Origin: Mycobacterium sp. BK086
GTDB taxonomy: Bacteria; Actinomycetota; Actinomycetes; Mycobacteriales; Mycobacteriaceae
Assembly: GCA_004362315.1 (NCBI GenBank)
Contig: SNWL01000009.1
Span: 480,357-544,356, forward strand
Reading direction: 5' to 3'
DNA: 64,000 nt
The translations under genes were made by a program, and so were the position numbers. How positions within the stretch are numbered: the first letter of the stretch is position 1; the number at the start of each line of letters is the position of its first letter. Below are positions 28,202 through 38,226 of the stretch, piece after piece. The notes under the pieces are model-generated. The model had not been told where the DNA came from, ran no database searches, and was given only the letters and a program-made list of their open reading frames with translations.

Positions 28202-29096
28202 ATTCCGTTCCGGTTTCGTCTGTTTGGTGGGCAGGCCCAATACCGGCAAGTCGACACTGACCAATGCACTGGTCGGCACCAAGGTGGCCATCACCGCCAA
28301 CCAGCCGCAGACCACCCGGCACACGATCCGCGGCATCGTGCACCGCCCGGATTTCCAGATCGTGCTCGTCGACACCCCGGGCCTGCACCGGCCGCGCACC
28401 CTATTGGGCAAGCGGCTCAACGACCTGGTGCGCGACACCTACTCCGAAGTCGACGTCATCGGGCTCTGCATTCCCGCCGACGAGAACATCGGCCCTGGGG
28501 ACCGCTGGATCTACGAACAGATCCGCGAGGTGGCGCCCAGGACCACCCTCGTCGTGATCGTCACCAAGATCGACAAGGTGGCCAAGGACCGGGTGGCCGC
28601 TCAGCTGATCGCCGTGCATGAACTGGTGGGCGACACCGCGGCTGAGATCGTCCCGGTGTCGGCTACGCGTGGCGATCAGGTGGACGTTCTTACCGACGTG
28701 CTCGCCGCGCAGTTGCCGCCCGGGCCGGCGTTCTATCCCGATGGTGAACTCACCGACGAGCCCGAAGAGACGCTGATGGCCGAGCTCATTCGGGAGGCCG
28801 CCCTGGAAGGGGTGCGCGACGAGCTGCCGCACTCGTTGGCGGTGGTGATCGAGGAGATCGAGGAACGTCCCGATCGGGATGACCTGATCGATGTGCACGC
28901 CGTGCTCTACGTCGAGCGGGACAGCCAGAAGGGCATCGTGATCGGCAAAGGTGGGGCGCGGCTCAAAGAGGTTGGGACAGTGGCCCGTACGCAGATCGAG
29001 AAGCTGCTGGGCACCAAGGTGTACCTGGACCTGCGGGTCAAGATCGCCAAGAACTGGCAGCGTGACCCCAAACAGCTTGGCCGGCTGGGCTTTTAG
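28194..29096 (+). CDS. era: GTPase Era
   Basis: A ribosome assembly GTPase of 300 residues that binds the 3' end of 16S rRNA. G1 [10 protein letters not shown]3 DTPG, G4 TKID and the C-terminal KH domain with [11 protein letters not shown] are all visible. ATG 28194 overlaps the end of the CBS-protein gene by 8 bp. The stop interlocks with the convergent gene as TTAG. Linkage with ybeY supports a common 30S maturation role. Confidence 0.95.
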   Translation: MSEFRSGFVCLVGRPNTGKSTLTNALVGTKVAITANQPQTTRHTIRGIVHRPDFQIVLVDTPGLHRPRTLLGKRLNDLVRDTYSEVDVIGLCIPADENIGPGDRWIYEQIREVAPRTTLVVIVTKIDKVAKDRVAAQLIAVHELVGDTAAEIVPVSATRGDQVDVLTDVLAAQLPPGPAFYPDGELTDEPEETLMAELIREAALEGVRDELPHSLAVVIEEIEERPDRDDLIDVHAVLYVERDSQKGIVIGKGGARLKEVGTVARTQIEKLLGTKVYLDLRVKIAKNWQRDPKQLGRLGF

Positions 29097-29485
29097 AGCT
29101 TGAATCCGCTCTGTCGTTCGAAATCGGCGAGATCGAAGTAGTCGCTGAACCGGACGATCTTGCCGTCGCGCACCTCGAACACGCCGTTGACCGGCAACAC
29201 GACCTTGCGGCCGTCGTTCATCGTGAAATAGTCGATGCGTTCGACGAGCACCAGGCCGGGCTCGGCGGCCAGTGTGACGATGTCGAGCTTGGATTCGGCG
29301 AACGCATCCAGGAACGCCTGGAAGATCGCGCGGATGCCTGCGATTCCGGTGATCGGGGCGACGGGCACGTTGTGATAGACCGCGTCGTCGGCGAAACAGC
29401 TGCAGATGACCTCGAGGTCTTGGTCCTCCCAGGACCCGAGAAAGTCGCGGACCAGCTTCTCACTGTCGTGCTTGGTATCGGTCAT
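29093..29485 (-). CDS. Limonene-1,2-epoxide hydrolase-like protein
   Basis: A 130-residue NTF2-fold protein of the limonene-1,2-epoxide hydrolase family. The catalytic Asp-Arg-Asp set is recognisable: Arg and Asp in VERIDYF, and Asp in RFSDYFD near the C-terminus. The family adds water to epoxides without a covalent intermediate. The natural substrate in mycobacteria may be a lipid or steroid epoxide. No signal peptide is seen. Confidence 0.8.
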   Translation of the reverse strand: MTDTKHDSEKLVRDFLGSWEDQDLEVICSCFADDAVYHNVPVAPITGIAGIRAIFQAFLDAFAESKLDIVTLAAEPGLVLVERIDYFTMNDGRKVVLPVNGVFEVRDGKIVRFSDYFDLADFERQSGFKL

Positions 29486-29537
29486 GAAGAAGTACTACCA
29501 ACGCGTTTTCGCTTGCACCATTACCCGTAATGGCTAT

Positions 29538-30992
29538 TTATTCGTGATCGGCGGATATCGGGGTGTTCCACCAGATCTCCGGCTGCTTGTCGGCCCAGCC
29601 GTTGAGCGCCTCCAGTTCGGCGGCCAGCGAGATCAGCAACGGCTCGCTGTTGGCGGGGCCCATCAGTTGGACGCCGATGGGCAGGCCGTCGGAGGTGAAG
29701 CCGGCGGGAACGTTGATCGAGGGCCAGCCCAGCACGTTCCACGGGAACGTGACCGGGCAGTCCGCGATGATCGCGCGATCGGTGGCCGTGGGGCCGAGAT
29801 CGTCGAATTTGCGTGCGTGCGGCGGCGGCTGGGCGGTGGTCGGTGCCAGAACGACGTCGACCGATCCGAAGATCGCCCCCACGCGGCGGTGCAGGATCGG
29901 TTCGCTGGCCTTGGCGCGGCGCAGCATGGTCCCCGACAGCAACCGGCCCATTCGCATGTTGGCCTCGGTCCTGGCGTCGAACATGACGTCGTCGCCGAGC
30001 CGGTCGGCCCACTCCAACAGCCCGGCAAGCGAGCGGGGGAGAAACGACAACGGCAGGCGCAGGCCGTAATTCGGGTTGCCCGCCATCACGGTGTGGCCCA
30101 GCATGCCGAGCTGGTCGGCGACCTCCGTCAGAGCCGCCCGGATCTCGGGGTGCAGCTTGGCAGGGAAGAACGTGAACGGAAACCGCGTCGAGAGCGCGAT
30201 CTTCAACGGACCGGGCGCGGCGCCGACATGATCGGACATCCGTGCCGCCGGCGGCTTGTGCGGGTCGTCGTCGACATTGCCCGAGGCGGCATCGAGCACC
30301 AGTGCGGCGTCGGCGACGGTGCGCGCCAGTACGCCGTTGACGGTGATGCCGTTGAACGGATCGCGGATCGGCCAGGTCGAGATGCGCCCGCGCTGCGGCT
30401 TGATCCCGACCAGATGGGTCCAGGCGGCGGGTACCCGGACGCTACCCGCGCCGTCGGAGCCGATGGCGGCGGCGACCAGGCCGGCGGCGACCGCCGCCGC
30501 GCTGCCGCCCGAGGATCCGCCCGGAGTGTGCTTGCGCGACCACGGATTTCGCGTGTGACCGAAGGCCGGTCCGCTGGTGAACGACCATTGGCCGAGCTCG
30601 CAGCAGTTCGTCTTGCCGACGATCACCGCGCCGGCCGCCCGCAGCCGGCGTACCACCTCGGCGTCCTGGATGGCCGGGCGGACCGGCCCGGCGGTGCCGA
30701 AGGCGGTCGGCACCCCGGCGATGTCCACGTCATCCTTGACCGCGATCGGGATGCCCAGCAGCGGGGCCTGCTCGCCGGCGGCGCGACGGCGGTCGGCGTC
30801 GGCGGCCTCGGCCAGCGCCGATTCGGTGAGCACCACCCGGAAGGCGTTGAGGGTGGACTGGCTGGCCGTGATCGCACGCAGGGACCGGCGGACCAGTTCG
30901 GTGGAGGTCACCGTCCCGCTGGCCAGTTGATAGAGCTGCTCGCCGATGGTGGGAAACCGCGGCGGCCTGCCCAAACTCGCGTGAGCTGTCAT
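29538..30992 (-). CDS. amiA2: Amidase (AmiA2-like)
   Basis: A 484-residue amidase-signature enzyme with the Ser-cis-Ser-Lys triad: lysine in VKDDVDIAG, serines in the Gly/Ser-rich GGSSGGSAAAVA and in GSDGAGSVRVPAA. It hydrolyses carboxamides to acid and ammonia; the substrate is not defined. It is divergent from recO, as amiA2 (Rv2363) is in H37Rv. No signal peptide is evident, so it is presumably cytosolic. Confidence 0.85.
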   Translation of the reverse strand: MTAHASLGRPPRFPTIGEQLYQLASGTVTSTELVRRSLRAITASQSTLNAFRVVLTESALAEAADADRRRAAGEQAPLLGIPIAVKDDVDIAGVPTAFGTAGPVRPAIQDAEVVRRLRAAGAVIVGKTNCCELGQWSFTSGPAFGHTRNPWSRKHTPGGSSGGSAAAVAAGLVAAAIGSDGAGSVRVPAAWTHLVGIKPQRGRISTWPIRDPFNGITVNGVLARTVADAALVLDAASGNVDDDPHKPPAARMSDHVGAAPGPLKIALSTRFPFTFFPAKLHPEIRAALTEVADQLGMLGHTVMAGNPNYGLRLPLSFLPRSLAGLLEWADRLGDDVMFDARTEANMRMGRLLSGTMLRRAKASEPILHRRVGAIFGSVDVVLAPTTAQPPPHARKFDDLGPTATDRAIIADCPVTFPWNVLGWPSINVPAGFTSDGLPIGVQLMGPANSEPLLISLAAELEALNGWADKQPEIWWNTPISADHE

Positions 30993-31056
30993 CGCGACGT
31001 CGAGACTAACGGCGCGCGTCCGCCGTTATGTCGCATTGCAGTGGGAAACTTCTCTG

Positions 31057-31878
31057 ATGCGGTTGTATCGGGATCGGGCTGTTGTGCTGCGCCAGCACAA
31101 GCTCGGCGAGGCGGACCGCATTGTCACCCTGCTGACCCGTGACCATGGTCTGGTCCGCGCGGTGGCCAAGGGGGTGCGTCGTACCCGCAGCAAGTTCGGC
31201 TCCCGGCTGGAGCCGTTCGCGCATATCGACGTCCAGCTGCACCCCGGCCGCAACCTCGACATCGTCACCCAGGTGGTGTCGATCGACGCCTTCGCCACCG
31301 ACATCGTCAGCGATTACGGCCGCTACACCAGCGCCTGCGCGGTCCTGGAGACCGCCGAGCGGCTCGCCGGTGAGGAGCGCGCCCCGGCGCCGGCACTGCA
31401 CCGGCTCACGGTCGGTGCGCTGCGCGCGGTGGCCGACGGGACGCGGCCGCGTGAGCTGGTGCTGGACGCCTACCTGCTGCGGGCCATGGGCATCGCCGGC
31501 TGGGCGCCGTCGCTGATCGAATGCGCCCGCTGCGCGGCGCCGGGCCCGCATCGCGCGTTCCACATCGCCGCTGGTGGCAGCGTCTGCATGCACTGCAGAC
31601 CGTCCGGCTCGACCACCCCGCCGCAGGCGGTGCTCGACCTGATGGCCGCGCTGCACGACGGCGACTGGGCGGCGGCCGAGGCGTCGTCGTCGGCGCACCG
31701 CAGCCACGCCAGCGGCCTGGTGGCCGCGCACCTGCAGTGGCACCTGGAACGCCAGCTGCGTACCTTGCCGCTGGTGGAGCGTGTCCACCGGCAGCCCACT
31801 GACCACGTCAAGGAGATGTTCAGGCAGGATGAGGCCCATGGCAATGAACCGGGTAACCAGCTCGTGGCGGGGGGCTGA
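31057..31878 (+). CDS. recO: DNA repair protein RecO
   Basis: RecO mediates loading of RecA onto SSB-coated single strands with RecR. The 273-residue protein has an N-terminal OB fold ([20 protein letters not shown]), a helical middle and a zinc finger with CARCAAPGP and VCMHC. ATG 31057 precedes the conserved [11 protein letters not shown] start. Its 3' end overlaps uppS by about 41 bp, so the two are co-transcribed. Confidence 0.94.
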   Translation: MRLYRDRAVVLRQHKLGEADRIVTLLTRDHGLVRAVAKGVRRTRSKFGSRLEPFAHIDVQLHPGRNLDIVTQVVSIDAFATDIVSDYGRYTSACAVLETAERLAGEERAPAPALHRLTVGALRAVADGTRPRELVLDAYLLRAMGIAGWAPSLIECARCAAPGPHRAFHIAAGGSVCMHCRPSGSTTPPQAVLDLMAALHDGDWAAAEASSSAHRSHASGLVAAHLQWHLERQLRTLPLVERVHRQPTDHVKEMFRQDEAHGNEPGNQLVAGG

Positions 31879-32752
31879 GCGCAAGCGGAAAGACCACTTT
31901 CCGCAGCTGCCCCCGGCGCCCGACGACTACCCGGTCTTCCCCGACACCTCGGTGTGGCCGGTGGTGTTCCCTGAGCTGCCGCCGGCACCGGGCGGCGGAC
32001 CGCGCCGTCCACCGCAGCACACCTCCAAGGCCGTGCCGCCGGCGATTCCGGCTGACCAGATGCCCAAGCACGTCGCCGTGGTGATGGATGGCAACGGACG
32101 CTGGGCCACCCAGCGCGGCCTTGGTCGCACCGAAGGCCACAAAATGGGCGAGGCGGTGCTGATCGACATCACCTGCGGAGCCATCGAGATCGGCATCCAG
32201 CACTTGTCGGTGTACGCGTTCTCCACCGAGAACTGGCGCCGCAGCACCGAAGAGGTGCGGTTCCTGATGGGCTTCAACCGCGAGGTGGTGCGGCGGCGCC
32301 GCGAGAACCTGGACGCGATGGGCGTCAACATGCGCTGGGTCGGATCGCGGGCACGCATGTGGCGCAGCGTGATCAAGGAATTCGACATCGCCGAGAACAT
32401 GACCGTCGGCAATGACGTGATCACGGTCAACTACTGCGTCAACTATGGCGGCCGGGCCGAGATCGCCGAGGCGGCAAAGCAAATCGCCCGCGACGCGAAA
32501 GCCGGCCGGGTCGACCCGGAACGGGTGAATGAAGCCACGCTGGCCGAGCACTTACACCGGCCCGACATTCCCGACGTCGATCTGTTCATCAGGACATCGG
32601 GGGAGCAGCGGGCGAGCAACTTCATGCTGTGGCAGGCCGCGTACGCCGAATACGTGTTCCAGGACAAGCTTTGGCCCGACTACGACCGGCGGGATCTGTG
32701 GGCGGCGTGCGAGGAGTACGCCGAGCGGAACCGGCGCTTCGGCCGGGCCTGA
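31838..32752 (+). CDS. uppS: Decaprenyl diphosphate synthase (UppS)
   Basis: A cis-prenyltransferase of 304 residues that makes the decaprenyl carrier for peptidoglycan and arabinogalactan. Catalytic Asp is in [14 protein letters not shown] near residue 86, followed by FSTENWRR and [16 protein letters not shown] proline-rich N-terminal extension of about 70 residues ([17 protein letters not shown]) is shared with the H37Rv enzyme Rv2361c, which has decaprenyl specificity. ATG 31838 or ATG 31844 may be used. Confidence 0.93.
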   Translation: MAMNRVTSSWRGAERKRKDHFPQLPPAPDDYPVFPDTSVWPVVFPELPPAPGGGPRRPPQHTSKAVPPAIPADQMPKHVAVVMDGNGRWATQRGLGRTEGHKMGEAVLIDITCGAIEIGIQHLSVYAFSTENWRRSTEEVRFLMGFNREVVRRRRENLDAMGVNMRWVGSRARMWRSVIKEFDIAENMTVGNDVITVNYCVNYGGRAEIAEAAKQIARDAKAGRVDPERVNEATLAEHLHRPDIPDVDLFIRTSGEQRASNFMLWQAAYAEYVFQDKLWPDYDRRDLWAACEEYAERNRRFGRA

Positions 32753-32753
32753 C

Positions 32754-33140
32754 ATGGAACTGGCAGCCCGGCTGGCCGAGGAGCTGACGGCCGTTGTGCC
32801 CGTCGAGGTGGAATCCGATGGGGCGCTGACGGTCCGTTACGAGGGCACGTTCGCCTCGCTGCGGACGGTCACCATCGCCGAGGACATCGAAATGGTCTCG
32901 GTGACACAGGTTCTGGCGTGGGATCTGCCCGTCAACGCCGATCTGCGGAAACGGGTTGCGGCGCAAGCACAGTCGACGATGCTGGGCACCGTGACGTTCA
33001 TGGAGCAGTCCGGCAAGCGCGGGGATGTGATGCTGCGCTACAACTTTCCCGGCGAGGGCCTGTCCGACGGCGCGCTGCAGACGCTGGTGCTGATGGTGTT
33101 GGCCGGCGGGGCCGATGCCCGCCGCGCACTCGTCGACTAG
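32754..33140 (+). CDS. Conserved hypothetical protein (Rv2360c-like)
   Basis: A 128-residue protein starting one base after the uppS stop. It has alternating strands and helices of a compact alpha/beta domain, reminiscent of the YbjN/secretion-chaperone fold, but I cannot confirm that. There is no signal peptide or membrane segment. Synteny with Rv2360c supports it as a real gene. Its stop interlocks with the convergent MBL gene through CTAG at 33137-33140. Confidence 0.7.
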   Translation: MELAARLAEELTAVVPVEVESDGALTVRYEGTFASLRTVTIAEDIEMVSVTQVLAWDLPVNADLRKRVAAQAQSTMLGTVTFMEQSGKRGDVMLRYNFPGEGLSDGALQTLVLMVLAGGADARRALVD

Positions 33141-33925
33141 GTGGCGGTGGCCACGGCTTCGGCGAGCAGTGTCGGATCGTGTGCGGAGACCACGAGCAGG
33201 TCGGGTTCGCGACGGTTGTAGAGCTCGGCGAGCCGGGCGTGGTTGTCGCGCACCCGTTTCAGATCGAAGGCGATCAGGGTCTCGGACAGTTTGATGGTCA
33301 GCGGAACCGGCGTGCCGGTCAGGGTGCCGCGGAAGTAGAACGCGTCGCCGCAGTGCAGGATCCAGCGTGACCCGGTGTCGACGGCGACGCACGCGTGGCC
33401 CCGCGTGTGGCCGGGCAGCGACACCAGCGCCAGGCCGGGCGCGATCTCGGTGAGTTCTTTGGCGGCGGCGAACCCGCGCCACTTCTCCCCGTCGGGATCG
33501 TGTTCGACGATCTTGGGGCCGTGTGCCCATTGCACGGACCGGAACCGAATCCTCTCCCGCAGGCTCGGCGGCCGCATCGCGCCGAGCGCCTCGGCGGCGG
33601 TGACGTGGATCTGGGCATCGGGAAAGTCGGCGATCCCGCCGATGTGGTCGAAGTCGAAGTGCGTGGTGATGATGTGGCGGACGTCGTCGCGGCGGAAGCC
33701 GAGACGCTCGACCTGACGAGCCGCGGTCTCCTCGACGTCGAGGACCGGGCTCAGTAGGTGCCGTGACGGTCCGAGACGGGCAGGGTCGGCGCAGTCCTGA
33801 AGCCCGAATCCCGCGTCGACGAGTACCAACCCGTTGTCGGTCTCGATCAGCAGCACATGGCAGACCAGGGGCACCTTGGGCGACCCGAGGCTGCCGCAGT
33901 TGAGATGGTGGACTTTCATCGGCAC
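33137..33925 (-). CDS. MBL-fold metallo-hydrolase
   Basis: A 262-residue metallo-beta-lactamase-fold protein. The metal motif reads [10 protein letters not shown], with Asp where the canonical HxHxDH has its second His, a variant found in lactonase/glyoxalase-like subfamilies. Further ligands are in [11 protein letters not shown] and SAHDP near the end. The substrate is unknown; lactones or thioesters are possible. It overlaps the furB gene by 10 bp, so it is probably transcribed with the zinc regulators, and the metal-dependent enzyme may be part of that response. Confidence 0.8.
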   Translation of the reverse strand: MPMKVHHLNCGSLGSPKVPLVCHVLLIETDNGLVLVDAGFGLQDCADPARLGPSRHLLSPVLDVEETAARQVERLGFRRDDVRHIITTHFDFDHIGGIADFPDAQIHVTAAEALGAMRPPSLRERIRFRSVQWAHGPKIVEHDPDGEKWRGFAAAKELTEIAPGLALVSLPGHTRGHACVAVDTGSRWILHCGDAFYFRGTLTGTPVPLTIKLSETLIAFDLKRVRDNHARLAELYNRREPDLLVVSAHDPTLLAEAVATAT

Positions 33926-34335
33926 TGCCTACAGGTGCCGAACAGCTCGATCGTGTGGCTCACATCCGAAAACCCGTGTTCGGTAGCCACTTCGGCGGCC
34001 CAGGCTTCGACTTCGCGTCCGCTGACCTCGACGGCCTTACCGCAGCTACGGCAGACCAGATGGTGGTGGTGGTCGTCGCCTTCGCAGCGCCGGTACATCG
34101 ATTCCCCGGTGTCGGTGCGCACCATGTCCACCAGATCGGCCGCCGACAGCGATTGCAGCGTCCGGTAGACGGTGGTGAGTCCGATGTTCTCGCCGCGGCG
34201 GCGCAGCTCGTCGTGCAACTCCTGGGCCGAACGGAACTCGTCGACGGTGTCGAGCAGCGCGATGATCGCCGCCCGCTGGCGGGTGGCGCGCACCCCTGTC
34301 GCGGCGGCGCGCGGCACGATCTCGGCTTCGGTCAC
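33916..34335 (-). CDS. furB: Zinc uptake regulator FurB/Zur
   Basis: A Fur-family repressor of 139 residues. The winged helix includes [15 protein letters not shown] and [13 protein letters not shown] His-rich stretch [10 protein letters not shown] and two CxxC pairs (CRSC, CRQC) form regulatory and structural zinc sites, as in mycobacterial FurB (Zur). It represses zinc uptake and alternative ribosomal protein genes in zinc-replete cells. GTG 34335 overlaps the smtB stop as GTGA. Confidence 0.92.
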   Translation of the reverse strand: MTEAEIVPRAAATGVRATRQRAAIIALLDTVDEFRSAQELHDELRRRGENIGLTTVYRTLQSLSAADLVDMVRTDTGESMYRRCEGDDHHHHLVCRSCGKAVEVSGREVEAWAAEVATEHGFSDVSHTIELFGTCRQCR

Positions 34336-34637
34336 GAATGCTCCTCACCGGCGTGACTGACCGCGGCGACGACGATCTCGGCCAGGTGGTCGTCCACCAG
34401 GCGGTACATCACCTCGCGCCCGGAGCGTTCGCCGGCCACCACGCCCGCGGCCTTCAGGATCCGCAGGTGCTGGCTGACCAGCGGCTGTGGGACGTCGAGG
34501 GCATCGACGAGCTCGTGCACGCAGCGCTGGGACTCGCGCAGTTGCAGGACGATGGCGATGCGCACCGGTGCCGCCAGCGCGCGCAACAGCTCACCGGCGT
34601 GTTCCAGAAGGGCGGCGTGATCGGTGGCGGTGGTCAT
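34332..34637 (-). CDS. smtB: ArsR/SmtB family zinc-responsive repressor SmtB
   Basis: A 101-residue ArsR/SmtB repressor. The recognition helix is [15 protein letters not shown]. The alpha-5 metal site is intact, with DxH in DDH and Hx2E in HAGE spaced by ten residues, the zinc-sensing pattern of SmtB. In mycobacteria SmtB represses the smtB-furB operon without zinc, so furB is switched on by zinc. GGGAGG precedes ATG 34637. Confidence 0.92.
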   Translation of the reverse strand: MTTATDHAALLEHAGELLRALAAPVRIAIVLQLRESQRCVHELVDALDVPQPLVSQHLRILKAAGVVAGERSGREVMYRLVDDHLAEIVVAAVSHAGEEHS

Positions 34638-34649
34638 CCAGCACCTCCC

Positions 34650-34671
34650 ACGTTATTGGAAACGATTTCCA
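34650..34671 (-). promoter_or_regulatory. smtB-furB promoter with palindromic operator
   Basis: TGGAAA-CGA-TTTCCA at 34657-34671 is a perfect inverted repeat just upstream of TAACGT (minus strand, 34655-34650), a good -10 element for smtB. An additional TTTCCA lies at 34685-34690. The site could bind SmtB or FurB. Sequence alone does not decide which. Confidence 0.55.
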
Positions 34672-34782
34672 CTTGACGGCCACTTTTCCATGCACGATCA
34701 CGCATGTCAAAAGTTGGTTGGGCGGGTCGTTAGGCTGTATGCGCTGTTGCCCATCCCCAGACAACCAAGGAGTGGCACCCTC

Positions 34783-36165
34783 GTGGCGTCCGTCATCGAT
34801 TCCGTCGTCAATCTGGCCAAGCGACGTGGTTTGGTCTACCCAGCCGGCGAGATCTACGGCGGCACCAAGTCGGCCTGGGATTACGGGCCGCTGGGCGTCG
34901 AGCTCAAGGAGAACATCAAGCGGCAATGGTGGCGGTCGGTGGTGACCGGTCGCGACGACGTCGTCGGCCTGGACTCCTCGATCATCCTGCCGCGCGAGGT
35001 GTGGGTGGCCTCCGGTCACGTCGAGGTGTTCAACGATCCGTTGATCGAGTGCCTCAACTGCCACAAGCGTCATCGCCAGGACCATCTGCAAGAGGCCTAC
35101 GCGGAGAAGAAAGGCATCGCGGACCCCGAGTCGGTCGCGATGACCGAAATCGTCTGCCCCGATTGCGGCACCAAGGGCCAGTGGACCGAGCCGCGCGAAT
35201 TCAACATGATGCTCAAGACCTACCTCGGGCCGATCGAATCCGAGGAGGGCCTGCACTATCTGCGCCCGGAAACCGCGCAGGGCATCTTCGTGAACTTCGC
35301 CAATGTGGTGACGACGTCGCGCAAGAAGCCGCCGTTCGGTATCGGCCAGATCGGCAAGAGCTTCCGCAACGAGATCACCCCGGGCAACTTTATCTTCCGC
35401 ACCCGCGAGTTCGAGCAGATGGAGATGGAGTTCTTCGTCGAGCCCGATACCGCACCCGAGTGGCACAAGTATTGGATCGAGACGCGGCTGAAGTGGTACA
35501 CCGATCTCGGCATCAACCCCGAGAACCTGCGGCTCTTCGAACATCCCTTGGAGAAGCTGTCGCACTACTCGGCGGGCACCACCGATATCGAGTACAAGTT
35601 CGGCTTTCAGGGCAACCCGTGGGGTGAGCTCGAAGGCATCGCCAACCGCACGGATTTCGATCTCAAGACCCACTCGGAGCATTCGGGCACCGACCTGTCG
35701 TTCTACGACCAGGCGGCCGACACCCGCTACATCCCGTACGTCATCGAACCTGCAGCGGGACTTACCCGTTCATTCATGGCGTTCCTCGTGGACGCCTACG
35801 CCGAGGATGAGGCCCCGAACGCCAAGGGTGGGGTGGACAAGCGCACGGTGCTGCGGCTGGACCCCCGGCTGGCGCCGGTCAAGGCCGCGGTGCTGCCGCT
35901 GTCCCGGCACGCCGATCTCAGCCCGAAGGCCAAGGACTTGGCCGCTGAGTTGCGCAAGTACTGGAACATCGAGTTCGACGACGCCGGCGCGATCGGCCGG
36001 CGCTATCGCCGTCAGGACGAGATCGGCACACCGTACTGCGTGACAGTCGATTTCGATTCGCTCGAGGATCATGCGGTCACCGTGCGCGAGCGCGACGAGA
36101 TGACCCAGGAGCGCATCGGCATCGACTCGGTCGTCGACTACCTGGCGACGCGCCTCAAGGGTTAG
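34783..36165 (+). CDS. glyS: Glycyl-tRNA synthetase
   Basis: A class II aminoacyl-tRNA synthetase of the alpha2 (GlyQS-independent) type, 460 residues. Motif 2 is [14 protein letters not shown], the motif 1 region is near [12 protein letters not shown], and zinc-binding cysteines are in ECLNCHKR and CPDCG. The C-terminal anticodon domain begins near [15 protein letters not shown] 34783 follows AAGGAG. The stop interlocks with the convergent TPM gene as TTAG. The enzyme charges tRNA-Gly in the cytoplasm. Confidence 0.96.
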   Translation: MASVIDSVVNLAKRRGLVYPAGEIYGGTKSAWDYGPLGVELKENIKRQWWRSVVTGRDDVVGLDSSIILPREVWVASGHVEVFNDPLIECLNCHKRHRQDHLQEAYAEKKGIADPESVAMTEIVCPDCGTKGQWTEPREFNMMLKTYLGPIESEEGLHYLRPETAQGIFVNFANVVTTSRKKPPFGIGQIGKSFRNEITPGNFIFRTREFEQMEMEFFVEPDTAPEWHKYWIETRLKWYTDLGINPENLRLFEHPLEKLSHYSAGTTDIEYKFGFQGNPWGELEGIANRTDFDLKTHSEHSGTDLSFYDQAADTRYIPYVIEPAAGLTRSFMAFLVDAYAEDEAPNAKGGVDKRTVLRLDPRLAPVKAAVLPLSRHADLSPKAKDLAAELRKYWNIEFDDAGAIGRRYRRQDEIGTPYCVTVDFDSLEDHAVTVRERDEMTQERIGIDSVVDYLATRLKG

Positions 36166-38192
36166 AAGCGGCCGCCGCCGCCGAGCATGCCGCCTCCGGA
36201 GGATCCACCCGAGGATCCACCGTAGCTGCTCGACGTCCACCCACCGCCGCCGCCGAAGCCACCGCCGAATCCGCCGCGCATGCCGCCGGACAGGATGTTG
36301 CCCAGGATGATCCCGCCGATCACCGCGCCCATGTTGGACGAACCGCCAACGCCGCCATAGTGATTCATGTAGGTGCGCTGTGCGGCCTGGACGTCGTTGT
36401 TGGCCAGCTGCTGCGCCTGCGCGGCCAGCATCGACGCGCCGTTGGCGTGGGCGATCGCCTCGGAGATATTGGACTTCTGCTTGGCCTGCGCGGCCTCCAA
36501 TTGGCGCACAGCCTCATTGAGCCGAGTCCGGGCCTCGGGGCCGACGCTGCCGCGGCGGGTGTCGATGTAGTCCGACACCGAGCGCACCCGCGACTGCGCG
36601 GTGAACAGTGCCTGGTCGAATGAACGGCCCAGCCGCTCAGCGGTTTCCCGCTCCTCGGCGACACCGGCCAGTAGCCGGTCGAGGTCCGCGTCGGCCTGGG
36701 TCAAGTGGGTGAACGCTCCCAACGGGTCTGCGGCCCCGTCCGTTTGGGCGGCGGTCACCGCCGCGACGGCGGCGTCGCGTGCCGTGGTCAGCTCGGCGGT
36801 GTTGGTCAGTCCGCCCTGCGTCAACTGGGCCACGGCCTGGTTGATGCCCTGCTGGGTGTCGGCGATCGCCGCGGGCAGGGTGGCGACCGCGCGGCGGATA
36901 TCGCTGGCCGCGCTGTCTATCGCGTCGAGCATCGAACTGGCTTGCTGTAGCGCCGATTCCGCGGCGCGCACGCAGTCGACCAGTTCGCCTTGCTCCCCGG
37001 CGACCGGCTTGGCCACCAACTCGCGGGCCCGGCTGATCGAGTGGTCGGCGAACTCCAGCCGTTCCTTGGCGGCATTCACGTTGCGCGACACCGACACCAG
37101 GGCGGATTCGGCGAACTCGCTGTGCAACTGCGTCAAGGTCGTCTGGGCGGGATCGATCCGGGCGCTGACGTCCACCATCTTCTGGGTCAACGTGTCGAGC
37201 CGGTCCGGGGCGTTGATGACCAGATCCCGCAGCTGGTGAAACGCTTCGGTCTGGGCATCCAGATCGCGGTTGGCCTGCGCCGCGGCGACCACCACCCGGG
37301 TCAGCAGATCGCGGCGCTGGGCCGGTGTTTCGGGAACCGCGTCGTCGAGCTGCTGGCGCACGTTGAACGCCTGCTGCAGCGTGACCTTGGCGTTCTCGAC
37401 CGACCGGTTGAACCGCTCGGTCTGCTGCTGTCCGAATTCCTCAGCGGCCATGGCCAATTCGTTGGAACTGGTTCGCACGGCGTTGTCGACGTCGACGACG
37501 ATCGACCGGGACAGCTCGTCGAGGGCATCGAGGGGGACCGAGGCCAGCGCGTTGGGGTCGGTCGGGTCCACCCGCTTGGCGGCCGCGACCTCGGCTTCGT
37601 GCCGCTGGTGCTTGCGCCGGCGGCTCCACAACAGCAGCAGTGCGATCGCCAGCCCGATGATCGCCACGATGATCAGCACGGGAACAAATGAGAATCCGCC
37701 GGAACTGCTGCTGGCGCCCATTGCGGCCAGCCCGTTGGCGGCCGCGACCGCCGCGCCCGCCCAGTCGTTGGCGTGCAGCGCGGGCTCGATCTTGTCGCGG
37801 CGCAGGCTGTCCACCCCCGCGGAGTCGCCGCCCGCCGCCGCCGACGGGACGAGGAAGGCATAGGAGCGCTGTGTGGTGGCGACGGCCAGGATGGCGTCCT
37901 GATCACCCAGATCGCTGGTGAGCCGGGTCTCCTCGGTCCAGCCCATCGCGGTCTTGGGTGCGAATGAGTCGACGTAGACCACCCAGAGCCGGATATGGCG
38001 GTCGCTGTACAGGGTGTCGACCGCACGCTGCACGCTGGCGAGCTGGCCGTCGCCGAGGGCGCCGGCGTTGTCGGTGACGTAGTCGGGGAGCCGGAATGGT
38101 GGCTCGGCCACCGCGGCGGGTGCCACCAGGGTGGCGGCGGTCAGGATGGCCGCGAGCAGGCTGAGCACACGAACGAGGCGCATGAGCGTCAA
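36162..38192 (-). CDS. TPM domain membrane protein with coiled coil (Rv2345-like)
   Basis: The 676-residue protein has a signal peptide (about residues 1-29), an extracytoplasmic TPM domain ([20 protein letters not shown] to about residue 150), one membrane segment near residues 172-190 followed by RRRKHQRH, then about 400 residues of alanine-rich, heptad-like helix and a glycine/serine-rich tail ending [11 protein letters not shown] domains occur in photosystem repair phosphatases and in membrane proteins of unknown role. The layout suggests an outside sensor or phosphatase and a long cytoplasmic coiled coil. H37Rv has Rv2345 beside the glyS/dgt region. Confidence 0.82.
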   Translation of the reverse strand: MTLMRLVRVLSLLAAILTAATLVAPAAVAEPPFRLPDYVTDNAGALGDGQLASVQRAVDTLYSDRHIRLWVVYVDSFAPKTAMGWTEETRLTSDLGDQDAILAVATTQRSYAFLVPSAAAGGDSAGVDSLRRDKIEPALHANDWAGAAVAAANGLAAMGASSSSGGFSFVPVLIIVAIIGLAIALLLLWSRRRKHQRHEAEVAAAKRVDPTDPNALASVPLDALDELSRSIVVDVDNAVRTSSNELAMAAEEFGQQQTERFNRSVENAKVTLQQAFNVRQQLDDAVPETPAQRRDLLTRVVVAAAQANRDLDAQTEAFHQLRDLVINAPDRLDTLTQKMVDVSARIDPAQTTLTQLHSEFAESALVSVSRNVNAAKERLEFADHSISRARELVAKPVAGEQGELVDCVRAAESALQQASSMLDAIDSAASDIRRAVATLPAAIADTQQGINQAVAQLTQGGLTNTAELTTARDAAVAAVTAAQTDGAADPLGAFTHLTQADADLDRLLAGVAEERETAERLGRSFDQALFTAQSRVRSVSDYIDTRRGSVGPEARTRLNEAVRQLEAAQAKQKSNISEAIAHANGASMLAAQAQQLANNDVQAAQRTYMNHYGGVGGSSNMGAVIGGIILGNILSGGMRGGFGGGFGGGGGWTSSSYGGSSGGSSGGGMLGGGGRF

Positions 38193-38226
38193 ATGTAGTA
38201 GGGCGGGGCTGGCAGACTATGCCTCG

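Noticed and set aside
29406-31142. 578-codon plus-strand frame opposite the amidase
   Set aside because: The minus strand encodes a full amidase signature; the plus frame has only low-complexity Arg/Gly content.
36170-36330. Gly-rich repeat-like coding stretch, first thought to be a PE_PGRS fragment or a tandem repeat array
   Set aside because: It is the in-frame Gly/Ser tail of the TPM protein, with no PE domain and no transposon ends.
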